From NCBI GenBank assembly GCA_949752745.1, contig OX457026.1:73844742-73908741 (forward strand): 64,000 bases of DNA, in the 5' to 3' direction. Shown here in pieces: positions 1-11,059 of this stretch. Made by a program: the position numbers and the translations under genes. The first letter of the stretch is position 1, and each line of letters opens with the position of its first letter. The notes under the pieces were generated by a model that had not been told where the DNA came from, made no database searches, and saw only the letters and a program-made list of their open reading frames with translations. The stretch is from Protula sp. h YS-2021. Taxonomy: Eukaryota; Annelida; Polychaeta; Sabellida; Serpulidae.

Positions 1-242
1 GACAAAACTCATAAAAATTTACTGTTTTCGGGTCCACATTTTCAGAATGCTTCTCCCAATTTTAAACAGAGTGCTTTCAAATTTTGTACAGATATTTCTC
101 TGGTTGTGCACTCAGAATTATATTTTTAGGGGCCAAATTTCTTTTCATACAGTTATAAATGTATCGTGTTCAAATTTTATATGGCAGTTTCGTAGGTAAA
201 TTATGTTTTCCCAATTGAGGGAAGCATTTTGTTTTGTTTTTT
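1..242. repeat. Decayed dispersed repeat fragment
   Basis: No gene. The phrase AATGCTTCT(TCTCCC)AATTTT followed by TTCAAATTTTG(T/C)AC recurs near 2815-2860, 2978-3022, 17080-17110 and 31250, so this is the edge of a dispersed repeat whose tandem cores are better preserved at 2713-3130. The left end lies outside the window. Confidence 0.5.
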
Positions 243-806
243 TTATGCTCCGCCTGACAAATGTCAGAGGGGCATATAGCGTTTGACTTGTGCGTCCGTC
301 TGTCTGTGTGTACGTTACACTTTAGGTACCAAGTTTTGTGGATCGCACTGTAGCGTAGCTATTTGGCCGGCAACTTTTTTGTTTTGGGGATATTCTTCCT
401 AATATATTGAAGTTGAGCAGGACGTCGTCCTTTTGTCCGACGAGGCGTTTATTCGGTCGGAGTTGGGGTTTGAACTTAGGCAATTTTACTGTAATTAGAT
501 GTTTTATGTACTAAGTTTTGTGGATCGCACCTCACTCTACATATTTGTTTGGTGATTTATGTGTTTGTAGATTATTGTTTCTAATATACTGAAGTTGTGC
601 AAGACGTCGTCCGTTTGTCCGACGAGGCGTTTATTCGGTCGAAATTGGCCTTTGAACTTAGGCAATCTTAATGCAGTTAGGTGCTCGTTACTAAGTCCGT
701 GCTGATTCATTCTTTCTTCAAGAAGAATCACATCCCTCAAACTAAGATTATGTCACTGACTATCCGCCAGGCGGGGCATTCGTACTCCGATCGGATACAC
801 CTCTAG
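243..806 (+). mobile_element. HINE/pearl-like Helentron-type element, family A
   Basis: It opens with a hairpin (TGAC-aaat-GTCA within CCGCCTGACAAATGTCAGAG) followed by GGGGCATATAG and a CCGTCTGTCTG microsatellite-like run. Two to three diverged core repeats follow, marked by AAGTTTTGTGGATCGCAC (about 332 and 514) and by GACGTCGTCC..TTTGTCCGACGAGGCG (about 421 and 603). It closes with CTCTAGTTTA. The plan hairpin, tetranucleotide run, tandem cores, CTAG end matches pearl/HINE non-autonomous Helitron-like elements. It encodes no protein. Family assignment is by architecture only. Confidence 0.6.
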
Positions 807-1030
807 TTTATTCCCCACAGGGAATATATGCGATCCACCGCGGGTTTGTCGGTCGATCTGTCATCGAGAGCTTGTTAACACGATAACTGAAAAACTCCTG
901 CAAGGATTTAATGAAACTTGGCATGTAGCTTGTATGGGAACAAACACAGATCGGTATTGTAAATGGGCCAGGTTCGTCCAAGGAAATTGGACCAGCTGGA
1001 CTTAGAAAATTTCAGCTCTTGTTTTTTTTT
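807..1030 (+). mobile_element. HINE-like element, family B, single core copy
   Basis: This begins directly at the end of the preceding element with TTCCCCACAGGGAATATATGCG, a short hairpin, and carries one core (AGCTTGTTAACACGATAACT ... GACCAGCTGGACTTAG). The same sequence occurs as two cores at 1968-2375. It ends in a T-run at 1021-1035. Confidence 0.55.
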
Positions 1031-1967
1031 TTTTTAATTTTGTGTGTGTGTGTGTCTGTAATGTGTGCGTCTGTTGTAGACAGTGATTTTGTCAACCTAA
1101 TAACTTTCGAACTAATCGTCGGATAAGCTTAAACTTGGTGGGATTGTGCCTTGGGTTGGTCCACCGGTTGGGATTGCCATTCGACGTCTTTTGGACTCGT
1201 GACGCTATAAAACGTGTAAGTGTGAAAACTGCGTCATTGCTGTAACTGCAAAACGGAATGTCGGATTAGCTTCACACTTGGTGTATGTAGCTCAACGTAT
1301 GACTTCATTACATGTTTTGGGCAGTAGACTTTGTCAATAGGGTAATTCGACAACGGGGAGTACGGTCAATTTCGAACTCGATGGGATTATGTATTGGGTG
1401 GGATTGCCTATTGCTATTGTAGTTAACCCCTATTGGACAACGCGCGTCGCCATATGACATCAAAAAGTGACTGCAAACTCGAGCCTCTTCCACTTCTCCT
1501 GTGAAGGGGAGGGGGGGGGGGTGTTCGGTAGCAAGGGGGTGGGGGGAAAGTTACAGATGCAGAGCCTTTCTGAGGTGAGCGAGTGGGCTTTGATGAGCGG
1601 AGGGGGGGGGGGGGGGTTCGGGGGGATCGGTGATAACACTGTTAACCAGTGCACAAGCGATCGCAGCGGGTTGGACATAAACACATTGCCAAACTTGTAC
1701 TCTGCCATATTGCCTGCTTGTTCTTGTGGTCCAGGTCGCAACCCCGTCACTCGTCCTACTTGTGTTTTAATCAGACGCGCCTCAGGATTTTGCGGCATTT
1801 TGGAGGTATACGAATGTCCTTACCATTAATTCAGAAATAAAGCGAGCTTTTGTTTTCTTTCTCTGCAAATATGTTTTTATTAGCCCAGCTTAGGTTACAC
1901 GCAAGCTGGGGTATACCTATCGGTTTGCAGACGGCGTCCGTTAGTTAGTTAGTTAGTTGTTTATTTA
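1031..1967. other. Non-coding: microsatellite, G-runs, another element start
   Basis: A TG microsatellite lies at about 1041-1055. Diverged core-like repeats run to about 1450 (two copies of a CGGATNAGCTT phrase followed by ACACTTGGTG or AACTTGGTG). Guanine homopolymer tracts lie at 1508-1520, 1540-1546 and 1602-1616. A further HINE-type start is at 1879-1960, with hairpin CCAGCTT ... AAGCTGG and then GGTATACC. Open frames here are artefacts of G-runs and low complexity. No gene is supported. Confidence 0.5.
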
Positions 1968-2376
1968 TTCCCCACAGGTAGAACCTGTGGGGAATATATG
2001 CGATCGACCGAATGTCGGTCTGTCATCAACAGCTTGTTAACACGATAATTTAAAAACTGCTGCAGGGATTTTAATGAAACTTGTTATGTAGCTTGTATGG
2101 GAACAGATACAGATCGGTATTGTAAATGGGCCAGGTTTGTCCAAGGAAAATGGACCAGCTGGACTTAGAAATTTCAGTTCTTGATTTACTATTGTGTGTG
2201 CTTGTTAACACGGTAACTTAAAAACTGCTGAAAGGATTTTAGTGAAATTTGATATGTAGCTTCTATGGGAACAAACACAGATCGGTATTGTAAATGGGCC
2301 AGGTTCGTCCAAGGAAAATGGACCAGCTGGAATTGGAAAATTTCAGCTTTTGATTGACTATTGATGGCCGTATGTA
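1968..2376 (+). mobile_element. HINE-like element, family B, two core repeats
   Basis: The start is a perfect 10-bp hairpin, CCCCACAGGT (1970-1979) against ACCTGTGGGG (1983-1992), followed by AATATATGCGATCGACCG. Two tandem cores of about 175 bp begin at CTTGTTAACACG (about 2033 and 2200), each ending in GACCAGCTGGA...TTTCAG. No coding capacity. It is a clearer copy of the element at 807-1030. Confidence 0.6.
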
Positions 2377-2696
2377 ACTGATAGGGGGGGGGGGGGGGGG
2401 GACTGTGAGGAATATGTGGGCTATGCACACTGCTCTAGTTTAGTAAACTTTAGAATCGTCAAAAACCAACCTCTCCAACATCCCTTTTCGGGTAGCTTCT
2501 AAATTCGAATTAAATGCATTTTACAAACTTAATTTTTTGACCTAACAGTGTTCGTTTCAGGGTTTTTCTCTCTTTCCTTGTTTGGTAACTCGGCTGGGTC
2601 ATGTCCGTGGACATGCTTGTTTAGTCGATCGGACAACTTTTGTATTTTTGGGGAATTTTTGAAGGAAAAATTTAAAAAATAATTCATAATGCATTT

Positions 2697-3135
2697 CCCC
2701 CTGCTGTTTTTAGACCAGCCGACTATGTCGGGCTGGTCTTATCCTATCAATAGAGGGGTATCCGTCGTCTGTATGTAAGGATGTACGTATGTACGTGTGT
2801 AAAATTTTACTTAAAATGCTTCTTCTCCTTCAGTTATGATCGGATTCCTTTCAAATTTTACACGAATGTTCCCTAGGTAGGCTTCTCTTTAAAATTTTTT
2901 TTTTTTTTTTGGCGATCCGCCAAAAATTGGCCAAATGGGGGACATTTGTAATTTTGTGGTTGCCAATTTTCAAAATGCTTCTTCTCCCACAATTTTCATC
3001 AGATTTTCTTCAAATTTTGCACGAATACTCGTCTTTTGAAAAATTACTTATTTTGGCGATCCGCCAAAAATTGGCCAAATGGGGGACAATTTTTTCATTT
3101 TGTCCCCTTATGAAAGAATTAAAAGAATGACTCCT
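2697..3135 (+). mobile_element. HINE-like element, family C, two core repeats
   Basis: A perfect hairpin GACCAGCC (2713-2720) / GGCTGGTC (2731-2738) is followed by TTATCC and then two core repeats marked by GGCGATCCGCCAAAAATTGG at 2911 and 3055, 144 bp apart. The layout is the same as families A and B although the sequence differs. No protein. Confidence 0.5.
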
Positions 3136-3289
3136 CATCAGCCACAACTACACCGATCAAGTGAGCGAATATTTTCTCCATTCAGTTACGGCTTTTTTCG
3201 TAACCGCTGTCTGCCAATTTGATCATGATTTTGTCTGTGATTCTTGGATATATATTCTGTAGGTCACGGCTGGTCACCATGTCCCTGGA

Positions 3290-3945
3290 CATGCTTGTTA
3301 TCGGATGTCATTTATTTTTGGTTTGAGACATCTCTAAGGAGTCACGCATACGATTTGTGCTTTTCTAATCAATCGGACAATTTTTGGATTTTTGTTCGAA
3401 TTTTTAAGAATAAAACTTCAAATGCATTTCCCCGTACAGTTTTTATCCGATTTCGTTTATTTTGGACGCGAGGCATCCCCAGAGGGTTGTGCATACGACT
3501 TGTGCTTTTTAGTGGATCGGACCATTTTTGTATTCTGGAAAAAAAAACTTCAAAATGTATTTCCTTCTGCAGTTTTTATCCGACTTCATTCATTTGTGGT
3601 ATGACCCATCCCTAGTGCTTATGCTTTTTCATTCGATTTGGGAATTTTTTATTTTTGGGGGAACTTTTGAAGAAAATGCCTCAAAATGCATCTTCTACAG
3701 TTTTGATCCGATATCATTTATTTTTGGTGTGAGGCATATGCTTGTGAATATGGCTTGTGCTTTTTAGTCGACCAGGGAATGTTTGAGGAGTTTTTGAAGA
3801 AAACAATCAAAATGCATTTCCTCCTACAGTTTTTACCAGATGAGCCGTCTCTAGGAGGTCTTGCATAGGGCTTGTGCATTGGAAAATTTTTTATTTTTTT
3901 CAGAATTTTTGAGAAAAACAATTTAAAATGAATGTCCTCCTGCAG
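3290..3945 (+). repeat. Tandem array, about 130-bp unit, five copies
   Basis: The phrase CAGTTTTTATCCGA followed by TTTATTTTTGG..(T)GAGGCAT and CTTGTGCTTTTTAGTCG recurs at about 3310, 3438, 3570, 3695 and 3825. A diverged unit lies at 2570-2700. Short open frames across it are made of repeat units and are not genes. Confidence 0.7.
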
Positions 3946-4395
3946 TGCATCAACACAAGTTAAATGAACTTGTGCACTAGTCCGAAATAGCAATTGCACA
4001 TCGACGCAAGTTACATAAACATCCGCAGTGGTTCGAAATGCGAACCCGGTATCAACGCAAGTTAGATAAACATGCGCAGTGGTTCGAATTAAGAACCACG
4101 CGTCGACGGAAGTTACTTAAACATGCGAACTGGTCCAAAATAAGCACCGCGCATCAACGCAAGTTAAATGAACATGCGCACTGATCCGGAAAAAAGAACC
4201 ACGCATCGACGCAAATTTAATAGACATACGCACTGGTCCGAAATGCGAACCGCGCATCAACACAAGTTAAGTAAACGTGTGCACTGTTCCGAAATGAGAG
4301 CCGGACATCTACGGATAAACATGCCTAATGGTCCGAAATGCAAACCGCGCATCAACGAAAGTTGAATGAAAATGCACACTGGTCCGAAATGCAAG
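3946..4395 (+). repeat. 51-bp minisatellite, left block
   Basis: About nine copies of a roughly 51-bp unit: GCATCAACGCAAGTTAAATG, then AACATGCGCACTGGTCCGAA, then ATGCGAACCGC. Unit starts are near 3947, 3998, 4049, 4100, 4152, 4204, 4254 and 4350, with point differences and one shortened unit. The same minisatellite resumes at 7858 on the other side of the retrotransposon. Confidence 0.85.
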
Positions 4396-4896
4396 AGAAA
4401 CAACCCAGCATCCGCATAGGATTGCCCAATGTGGCTGGCGGAGAAGGAAGTGCAAAAACTAAAGCATGAAAAAAGTCTATCCCGTACCCAGAGGCACGAA
4501 AATTCGTCTACAAATCGCAATCATCGAGTCGTGCATACAAGATTGACACCCGAGAAGCTTCTTGCCAAACGGATATTACCTGAGCCACAACTCAAGCAAT
4601 ATGCCGTGTAAAAACTCCCAAAAAGTCAAAAGTTTCTACTGGCACCAATACTCACTCAGCACAAACAGACTATGTCAAAACTTAAGAACAAGGCCCACCT
4701 TGCTAGAGAACGTGTACAGCAGGCCTCCAACAAATTCCACCCGTCGGAGGAGGTGGAAGGGCCTGAAGAGGGACAGTTGCCACTGGAGCCACTGCAACCA
4801 GTCCAGCTGCACATATCAGACCAAAGAACCGCATCCCCACTCCACTCCCGTGCAACCAAAACCACCAAGGGTTTTGATACATCGGTCATAGGCTAA
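4396..4896 (+). pseudogene. Non-LTR retrotransposon ORF1 (gag-like) remnant
   Basis: This is the 3' part of an I/Jockey-type ORF1. It reads ..NNPASA*DCPMWLAEKEVQKLK.., the end of a zinc-knuckle region followed by the lysine/glutamate-rich helix typical of these proteins. The parallel copy at 9949-10010 retains NCGEDGQPASAKDCP. Several stops and frameshifts follow, through about 4890, where ORF2 begins. The N-terminal half, with the other knuckles, is missing, so the element is 5'-truncated. In intact elements this protein binds element RNA. It is not functional here. Confidence 0.6.
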
Positions 4897-4908
4897 TAGA
4901 AAGTAACA

Positions 4909-7640
4909 TGGCTATAATTCAGTGGAAGATTAGAGGTTTTTGGACCAAGTATATTGATGTGGTAACTTTAATACATGTCTATAGACCAGCCGTTTTCTGT
5001 ATCCAAGAAACAATCCATCCAGCCTAAGAGGCTACGTAAGTTACAATAGTATATTTACAAATGACCGAGCTATTGGTTGAATATCTATGTTTATACGAAT
5101 AGATATCCCCCAAAGTAAAATTCCAATAAATACCACCCATTAGGCGCAAGCAACTCGTGTTACAATAGGAAAAACGTTTACAATTTGCAACATAGTATCC
5201 GTCCACCTCTCAAATCTCAACCAAACGAAATAAACGATTCATTAAACCCAAACTGGTATTGCTCTTTCAGTGCCCATAGTCCGTTATGGGGCAACAATAG
5301 CACCCATTTTAAAGGGAAACTTGTTGAAAATCTTTCAATCATTCATGACTTATTTTTATTCAACGACATCCCCCACGTACATTCACCCTGGCATTGGTTC
5401 AAAAACCTCTATAAGTGTTGCCACATCATCCTTTTTTTAAAGGATTATCTTCTTTTTTTTTAAAAAAAGTCCGATTTTATCCTTTTTTTATCCTTAAATA
5501 CTTTTTTATACTTTTTTTTTAATTTTCACCCTTTTCTACGCCTTTTTTCGCTTTTCATCCTTCTTTATATTTGTCTAATAAATTGAAAAAAATTAGGAAA
5601 CACAACGAAGCTATTTTCCTGTTTTTCAAGGGTTCATTAACAAAATGGTGGGAAAAAAAGTGAGACAGCCCTTTTGGTAATATTCATAACAATAAATAAA
5701 GATCCTACAAATCCACAAAACTATCTGCCAATCTCACTAGCTCCCTGGTAAAACATTCGAAAGAATAATAGGGGGAAAAATGATTTTGGTATTTAGGAAA
5801 AAATCTACTACTTGCTGATATCTAGAGTGGTTTCAGAGAATAATGAAGCACTATTGATTACATTGTAAGGTTATAATCATTTGTCAGAGAAGCTTTCATC
5901 AATAATGAGCACGCCGTCAGGTATTCTTTGATTTGGAAAAAGCATGCGATACGGCATGGAAATAATGTATACTGAGAGGCCTGTTCAACCTGGAGCTGAG
6001 AGGTCACTTACCCGAATTTATCAAAGATTCGTAAATGAACGTCGATTCCGAGTGCAACTTTTTTTTTGGACTACTTTGAATAAGAAGAAGGTTTCCCACA
6101 GGGTTGTATTCTTTCGATTCTTCTTTTCCTGGTAGAAATCAATAGCATCAAATATACCCTAAAGCACGGTATACTTGGATCTCTCTTTTCGTAGATGACT
6201 TTGCAATATCTTGTAGAGGAAAAAGCATTAATCTGATCCAACGTCGTCTCCAGCAAAATATACACTCCCTTCAAGCTTGGGCAAATGAAAACGGTTTTAA
6301 ATTTTCTCAAACCAAAACAGTTTGCATGCCATTTTGCAACAAACGAAAACCCAATCATGATCCAATTTTAAAAGATTTCTAACATCAAAATACCTGTTGT
6401 AAAAGAAACCAATTTTTTAGTTTCGATTTTTTTTTACTCTAAACTTACTTTTATCCCTCATAGCAAAAAGTTGAAAAGAAAATTCAAAAAGGCATTGAAC
6501 CTAGTAAGAGTAATTTCTGCCCACGATTGGGGAGCAAACAGGGACACTAAACTTATGGTGTATAGAGCGCTCATAAGATCTAGGCTAGACTATGGTAATA
6601 TTATGGTATAATAATGTGGTAACTATACGCGAACAGAAGAAACCCTACTCGTGAAGTAGACTTTGGAACAGATTTCTTGGGTCATGTAGCTAGAACACCT
6701 AATGCTTTCGTGCCGTGTGGTGCTAGAATTTTACCTCACCTAGAGGAAGCTGGTATCATCCTAGAGTATATTGCAAACTATAGGGCTCCCAGTCGCCCTA
6801 AATGGACACTAACCAAGCCTTTAGTTTCAAAAACGCTTTCATACTTTCCAAAAGAAATCAGGAACCCTTGCGTATTTCAAACGAACTTCGGAGAACTTAA
6901 AGAGTAGTACAAAGATTATGACATTTTTATACGGATGGCTCTGAACTTGACGATAAAGCAGCAGCTTCAGTAGTCACAAAGCATAATATTCTGAAAACAA
7001 GACTTCCGGATGTGTCATCAGTATTCTCCGCAGAAATTGGAGCTGTACTGCTGGCCACTGAAATCATCAAGATTAGCCATTACAAGAAGTCCATGATTTG
7101 CGTTGAATCTATATCGGTACTACAGGCATTTGATAATGTTCAAATATCGAACATTTTAATCCTAGAACTCCTAGAAAAACACGACGACGCCATCAATACT
7201 GGCAAAGAAATAATTTTTTGTTGAGTTCCAATTCATGTAGGAGTTCGTGGCAATGAGACAGCTGAGAGAGCGGCCAAGGAGGCGCTAAACGAGAACTGTT
7301 CCTGTTTCCTAATCCCATACTCAGACTTCAAATACCATATCTCAAAATATACAAAGGATCTTTGACAACGACATTGGGCCAAATGAATAACAAGCCGTTT
7401 GAAATTAATCTTATTGTTGGACATAAACTGCCTTCCTTAAGTAACGTTCGGGATGATATGATTATGCATAGAGAAAGAATAGGATATACATATGTGAGTC
7501 ATAAACATCTTTTAAGAGGTGAGCTAGTGTCAGGAAGCTGATACAGTGGAACATATTTTAATAGACTACCTATTGACAAGACGCCAGCTCACATCATTTC
7601 ATAGTTGACGCCTTGAGGTAGCTCTTTGATGAAGTAGAAC
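4909..7640 (+). pseudogene. Non-LTR retrotransposon ORF2: endonuclease, RT, RNase H (decayed)
   Basis: The start is visible at 4909 as M-A-I-I-Q-W, the usual opening of the APE-type endonuclease, with C-I-Q-E-T about 30 codons on. A T-rich tract at 5430-5530 disrupts the rest of that domain. Reverse transcriptase is recognisable at 5925-6640: FDLEKACDTAW, then the catalytic F-V-D-D box at about 6189-6203, then the thumb region LRVISAHDWG-like and YRALIRSRLDYG. RNase H follows at 6925-7290: FYTDGSE (first Asp), SAEIGA (Glu), then ESISVLQAF where the usual Asp is Glu, and GVRGNETAERAAKEAL where another Asp is Glu. Frameshifts and stops are frequent. The RNase H domain argues for the I/Nimb side of the superfamily rather than Jockey proper. 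This is a dead copy. Confidence 0.75.
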
Positions 7641-7857
7641 GTGGCAAAATTATACACTTTTTAAAAGAAATCGACCTGTATTATTATTTCTAGTCGCTAC
7701 TTATTTTATGATTTTAGAATATACACGGTTTTAACTAACGTGGATTTAAACTTGTAGTATTGTTTTTTAGTTATTGATTATTGATATGTTTTGACCCAAT
7801 GTAACCCGCTAAGGGTCGGTTGTGTCGTTAAACAAATCATATAACTAACTAACCAAA

Positions 7858-8112
7858 ATGCGAACCGCGCATCGACGCAAGTTAAATAGACATGCGCACT
7901 GATCAGAAATGTGAACCGCCTATCGACGCAAGTTAATAAGCATGCGCACTGGTCCGAATTGCAAACTGTGCATCAACGCACGTTAAATGAGTGATCCAAA
8001 ATAGGAACCGTGCATCAACGCAAATTAAATAAACATATGCACTGGTGTGAATAAGAACGGCGCTCGAGGCAAGTTACATACACATGCACACTGATCCCAA
8101 ATGCGAATCGCG
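7858..8112 (+). repeat. 51-bp minisatellite, right block
   Basis: Five to six copies of the same unit as 3946-4395 (GCATCGACGCAAGTTAAATA...CATGCGCACTG), starting immediately after the retrotransposon tail. The two blocks were evidently one array before the insertion. Confidence 0.85.
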
Positions 8113-9894
8113 CAATAACTGTTTACGTCATACCAACAGTACACGTGTGTGGATAAAATGTCAATACGTTGTTCGAAGGTATTCATTCTACCAGAGGTAC
8201 ACAAGATCTGTTTCCCATTTTTCTTGGAAACAAATCTTCGTCTGTATTTATTGGTCTATGTTCGGGTCCGTTGCTAAATTAATTTTTTATCTAGCTCTTT
8301 GCTATCTCGTCTTTTGAAACCCAATTTTTCAGGGAAATACCATTGTTTATGCACGCTGGAATTGGTGTTATCGCTTTTGGTAAGTTTGGACTTTGTCCTT
8401 GGAAAACTTGTTTGGTTGCCAAGCTGTTCCATATTTTGAAGTGGTTATGATTGTCTTCAGTGCCTGGAAGTATTTTTACTTCTTAAGTGGGTCATCTAAG
8501 GTCTTGTTTTATGACAAGCACTGATCTGGCCCCTAAATGCCACCTCCCACCGAGGCGAGTCATCTGTTGAACAGTTCTGAAGAATGCCTTTCTAGAGCTT
8601 TTTGACCGATAGGAATGTACGAAAACAAGGTCTATGTCGTGGCTATAACTACACTTACAGGGTGCATACACTTCCTGTAACGTTGGGTAAAAGGGCTAGT
8701 GTTGCATTTGAGTTGTACCTACATTAGATTGGGCTGATGGTTATAAAAATTGGCTTGTGAAGTAGGGAGCACCTTTCAGAGCCGTATAAAAACGAATACC
8801 TTCAAAACCCGGATAAATAGTAAAAACCTGTTTTAGTGACCAACTTCCAGACCAGATAAAAGACGTACAGTAAAACTTATTTTTGCAGACATCTTCCACA
8901 CCTGGATTAAAAGGCACACCTCAAACTTGTCCGTGGAGACTACCACCCAGACCCTATCCCTACAATCTCCAGAAATTACCTCTTGTATGACAACAACCTT
9001 CACCATCTCTACCTCCCAAAAATATTCTTACAAAGGTAAAATATACATTAATATTTTTCCACAGTAATAATAGGATTAAAACCATTTCATGATAAACCTA
9101 TTACCTGGGGTCTTCTTAATTGCAAGTACTCAACTGGTCTGACTATTCTGCTTGATGGTGTTCGCTCACGATCAACTACCTGGTCGAAGCTTCCCACGTT
9201 TATCGCAGAAGAGCGTGGCAATCTGTAGTATGCTTCTTCATTGTGGTCTCTGGCTGTTGGGGTCTACTTTATTATTAGTATTCCAGTCCAATATGAGCAC
9301 ATTTTACCGTAGATTGCGACCTTTACCGGGAGTGGGGGGCGGGGGGGGTGGGAAACCGAGATCCTGGTCATTGAGCTCTCCTGTCTGACGACGTAGAGAT
9401 CCGCTGGCAATACATGGTCCGATTCTTCAACCAAGAGGGTTAATCATGGTGATCCTCCATGACAGTGAATGGCTGGTCGTTGCGGCAAACCATACTGCTG
9501 ACAGTAAGGCTAGGACCGAGGAAAAAATTAAATAGACACATATGGAGAATACAATTACAAACATATATATTAACAAAACATCACAACGCGCTAACAGGCA
9601 TCCGTTCTTAGACATGGAGTCTCCTCTTCCCTGTTATAAGTACATGGTTCTTTCGCCACAACAAGGTTTTTTTCAAAATTTACATTTCAAACAGGTGCAT
9701 GTTCTCAAAAACTATCAAAAGACTGCACTCAGGTGGCATTTTAATACAAGTATCTTCGGCTCAACAGAGTAAAAGTCTTCAGGAAATTAAAACCTTTGTT
9801 AATATACCAGTGAAAAGCGCCCCTCACAAGACATTGAACTACACCAATTTGGGTGCCTTAAATTAGGTGCCAAGCCATATATCCCTTACCCTGC
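8113..9894. other. Non-coding stretch, nothing recognised
   Basis: No domain-like open frame on either strand, no clear tandem repeat and no terminal inverted repeats that I can see. A G-rich tract lies at 9335-9352. The short open frames do not resemble known proteins. Confidence 0.4.
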
Positions 9895-10752
9895 TGCAAC
9901 TGCCAGTGGTATGGATATGGTAGTGGTAATTGCAAAAGTTCTGAGGTAGCATATGCAAATTGTGGTGAGGACGGCCAACCGGCGTCGGCAAAGGATTGCC
10001 CAGTGCGGCTCGCTGAGAATGAAATACAAAAACTAAAGAATGAAAAGTCTTATCTTGTACCCAGAAGCAAAACAGTTTACAAAGGACCATCATCAATCTT
10101 GCCGTTGCATAGATTAATACCCGAAAAGCTTCTTGATAGACGAATTTTACGTAGCTCACACTCAAACACTATATCGTGTCAAAAAAACACCCCTTCCAAA
10201 AAAATAGAAGATTTCGACTGGGTCGAATACCGACTCGATTGGTGATAATACTGTAGTGAGTAAGACTTCCAAGGAGACGCAGTTGACATCCGTTCGTTCA
10301 TGTACTGCATTACCGAATAAGCCATTTGAAGAGTGTGTATCGGGATAATCGACAGGCCAAGCAAAATCACCTAGCCCTTCATCAAAAGGGATTAAAGCAA
10401 GGGTTCGACTTAAAGATCGAGTACAGCAGGCAAAAGAGATATTGCAAACCACATCCAGGAAGAAGATAGGATAATCGTTTTCCCCTATTAATGGATGTGG
10501 ACAGCGAAACATATCGCCCAAGACGATCTAAACCACACATAGTAACCAGTAACTATTAATAGAAGTGGCCATCAATAAGCAATGATGGTACTGATCAAGT
10601 AGGACAGGCCTATACCAAGAAAACCAAGTACAAGGGTGGCAGGAACGTTACACAGTGAAACATTTTAATGCACTATATTGAACTATAAGTAAGATACGCA
10701 TTCGCATCATTTCAAAGCTACTCATTGAGGCAGCTGTTCGATGAAGTACGTT
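9895..10752 (+). pseudogene. Second I/Nimb-like non-LTR copy, internally deleted
   Basis: The left part reads NCGEDGQPASAKDCPVRLAE, then NEIQKLKNEKS, parallel to the ORF1 remnant at 4396-4610: a last zinc knuckle (C-x2-C-x9-C, with Gln where His is usual) plus helix. The frame then continues LIPEKLLDRRIL as in the first copy. From about 10640 the sequence jumps to the 3' part of the element (ACAGTG(G)AACATTTTAAT ... GAGGCAGCTGTTCGATGAAGTA), which matches 7545-7640. Endonuclease, RT and RNase H are therefore deleted. Stops are present and it is not functional. Confidence 0.6.
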
Positions 10753-10754
10753 TC

Positions 10755-10895
10755 TGAGTGATCGGTCACTTGGAGGGGGTGGGTCGGTGGGTCGGTCAGT
10801 CACCAAGTGAGGAGGGTTGTAGGTCAGTCTGTCTGCCAGTTACTAGGAGGGCCGGTCAGTCGGTCACTCAGTCACCAGGAGGGTGCAACAGTGTC
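10755..10895 (+). repeat. GGTCRGTC-rich simple repeat
   Basis: Irregular tandem GGTCGGTC / GGTCAGTC words separated by CACCAAG(T)GAGGAGGG. Low complexity with no coding meaning. Confidence 0.6.
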
Positions 10896-10904
10896 CAAGA
10901 TATC

Positions 10905-10980
10905 ATCCCCAATTTTCTCTCACTATAAACCGGCTTGAGCGAGATTATGTGAATATCGGTTTATAAAAACTTTCTTTTTT
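10905..10980 (+). mobile_element. SINE 3'-tail fragment
   Basis: CTCACTATAAACCGGCTTGA followed by GCGAGATTATGTGAATATCG and GTTTATAAAAACTT matches, in reverse complement, the tail of the tRNA-derived SINE at 37530-37880 (ACTGTAAACCGGTTTGAGC ... ATCGGTATATAAAACT). Only the 3' tail is recognisable. Confidence 0.5.
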
Positions 10981-11059
10981 TCTTTTCAAATTAAGCAGGG
11001 ATGATTACAGACAGATCTTATGTGGTAGTTACCAGTGTTATCGGTTTACCAAAAACTAG

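Larger units (their letters stand above)
4396..7857 (+). mobile_element. Non-LTR retrotransposon, I/Nimb-like, inserted in a minisatellite
   Basis: The whole element is about 3.46 kb in the order ORF1 - ORF2(EN-RT-RNase H) - 3' UTR. It ends in CCGCTAAGGGTCGGTTGTGT, then CGTTAAACAAATC and a short ATAACTAACTAACC tail. Its flanks are both the 51-bp minisatellite. The left junction falls after CCGAAATGC and the right junction before AAAATGCGAACC, so AAATGC may be a short target duplication. Other copies of the same family: 9895-10750 (deleted), 55103-55608 (antisense, 5'-truncated) and possibly the 3' fragment at 53730-53866. Confidence 0.75.

Noticed and set aside
1460..1829. Overlapping open frames of 112-120 codons on both strands
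   Set aside because: They depend on long G/C homopolymers that read as Gly or Pro runs and show no domain.
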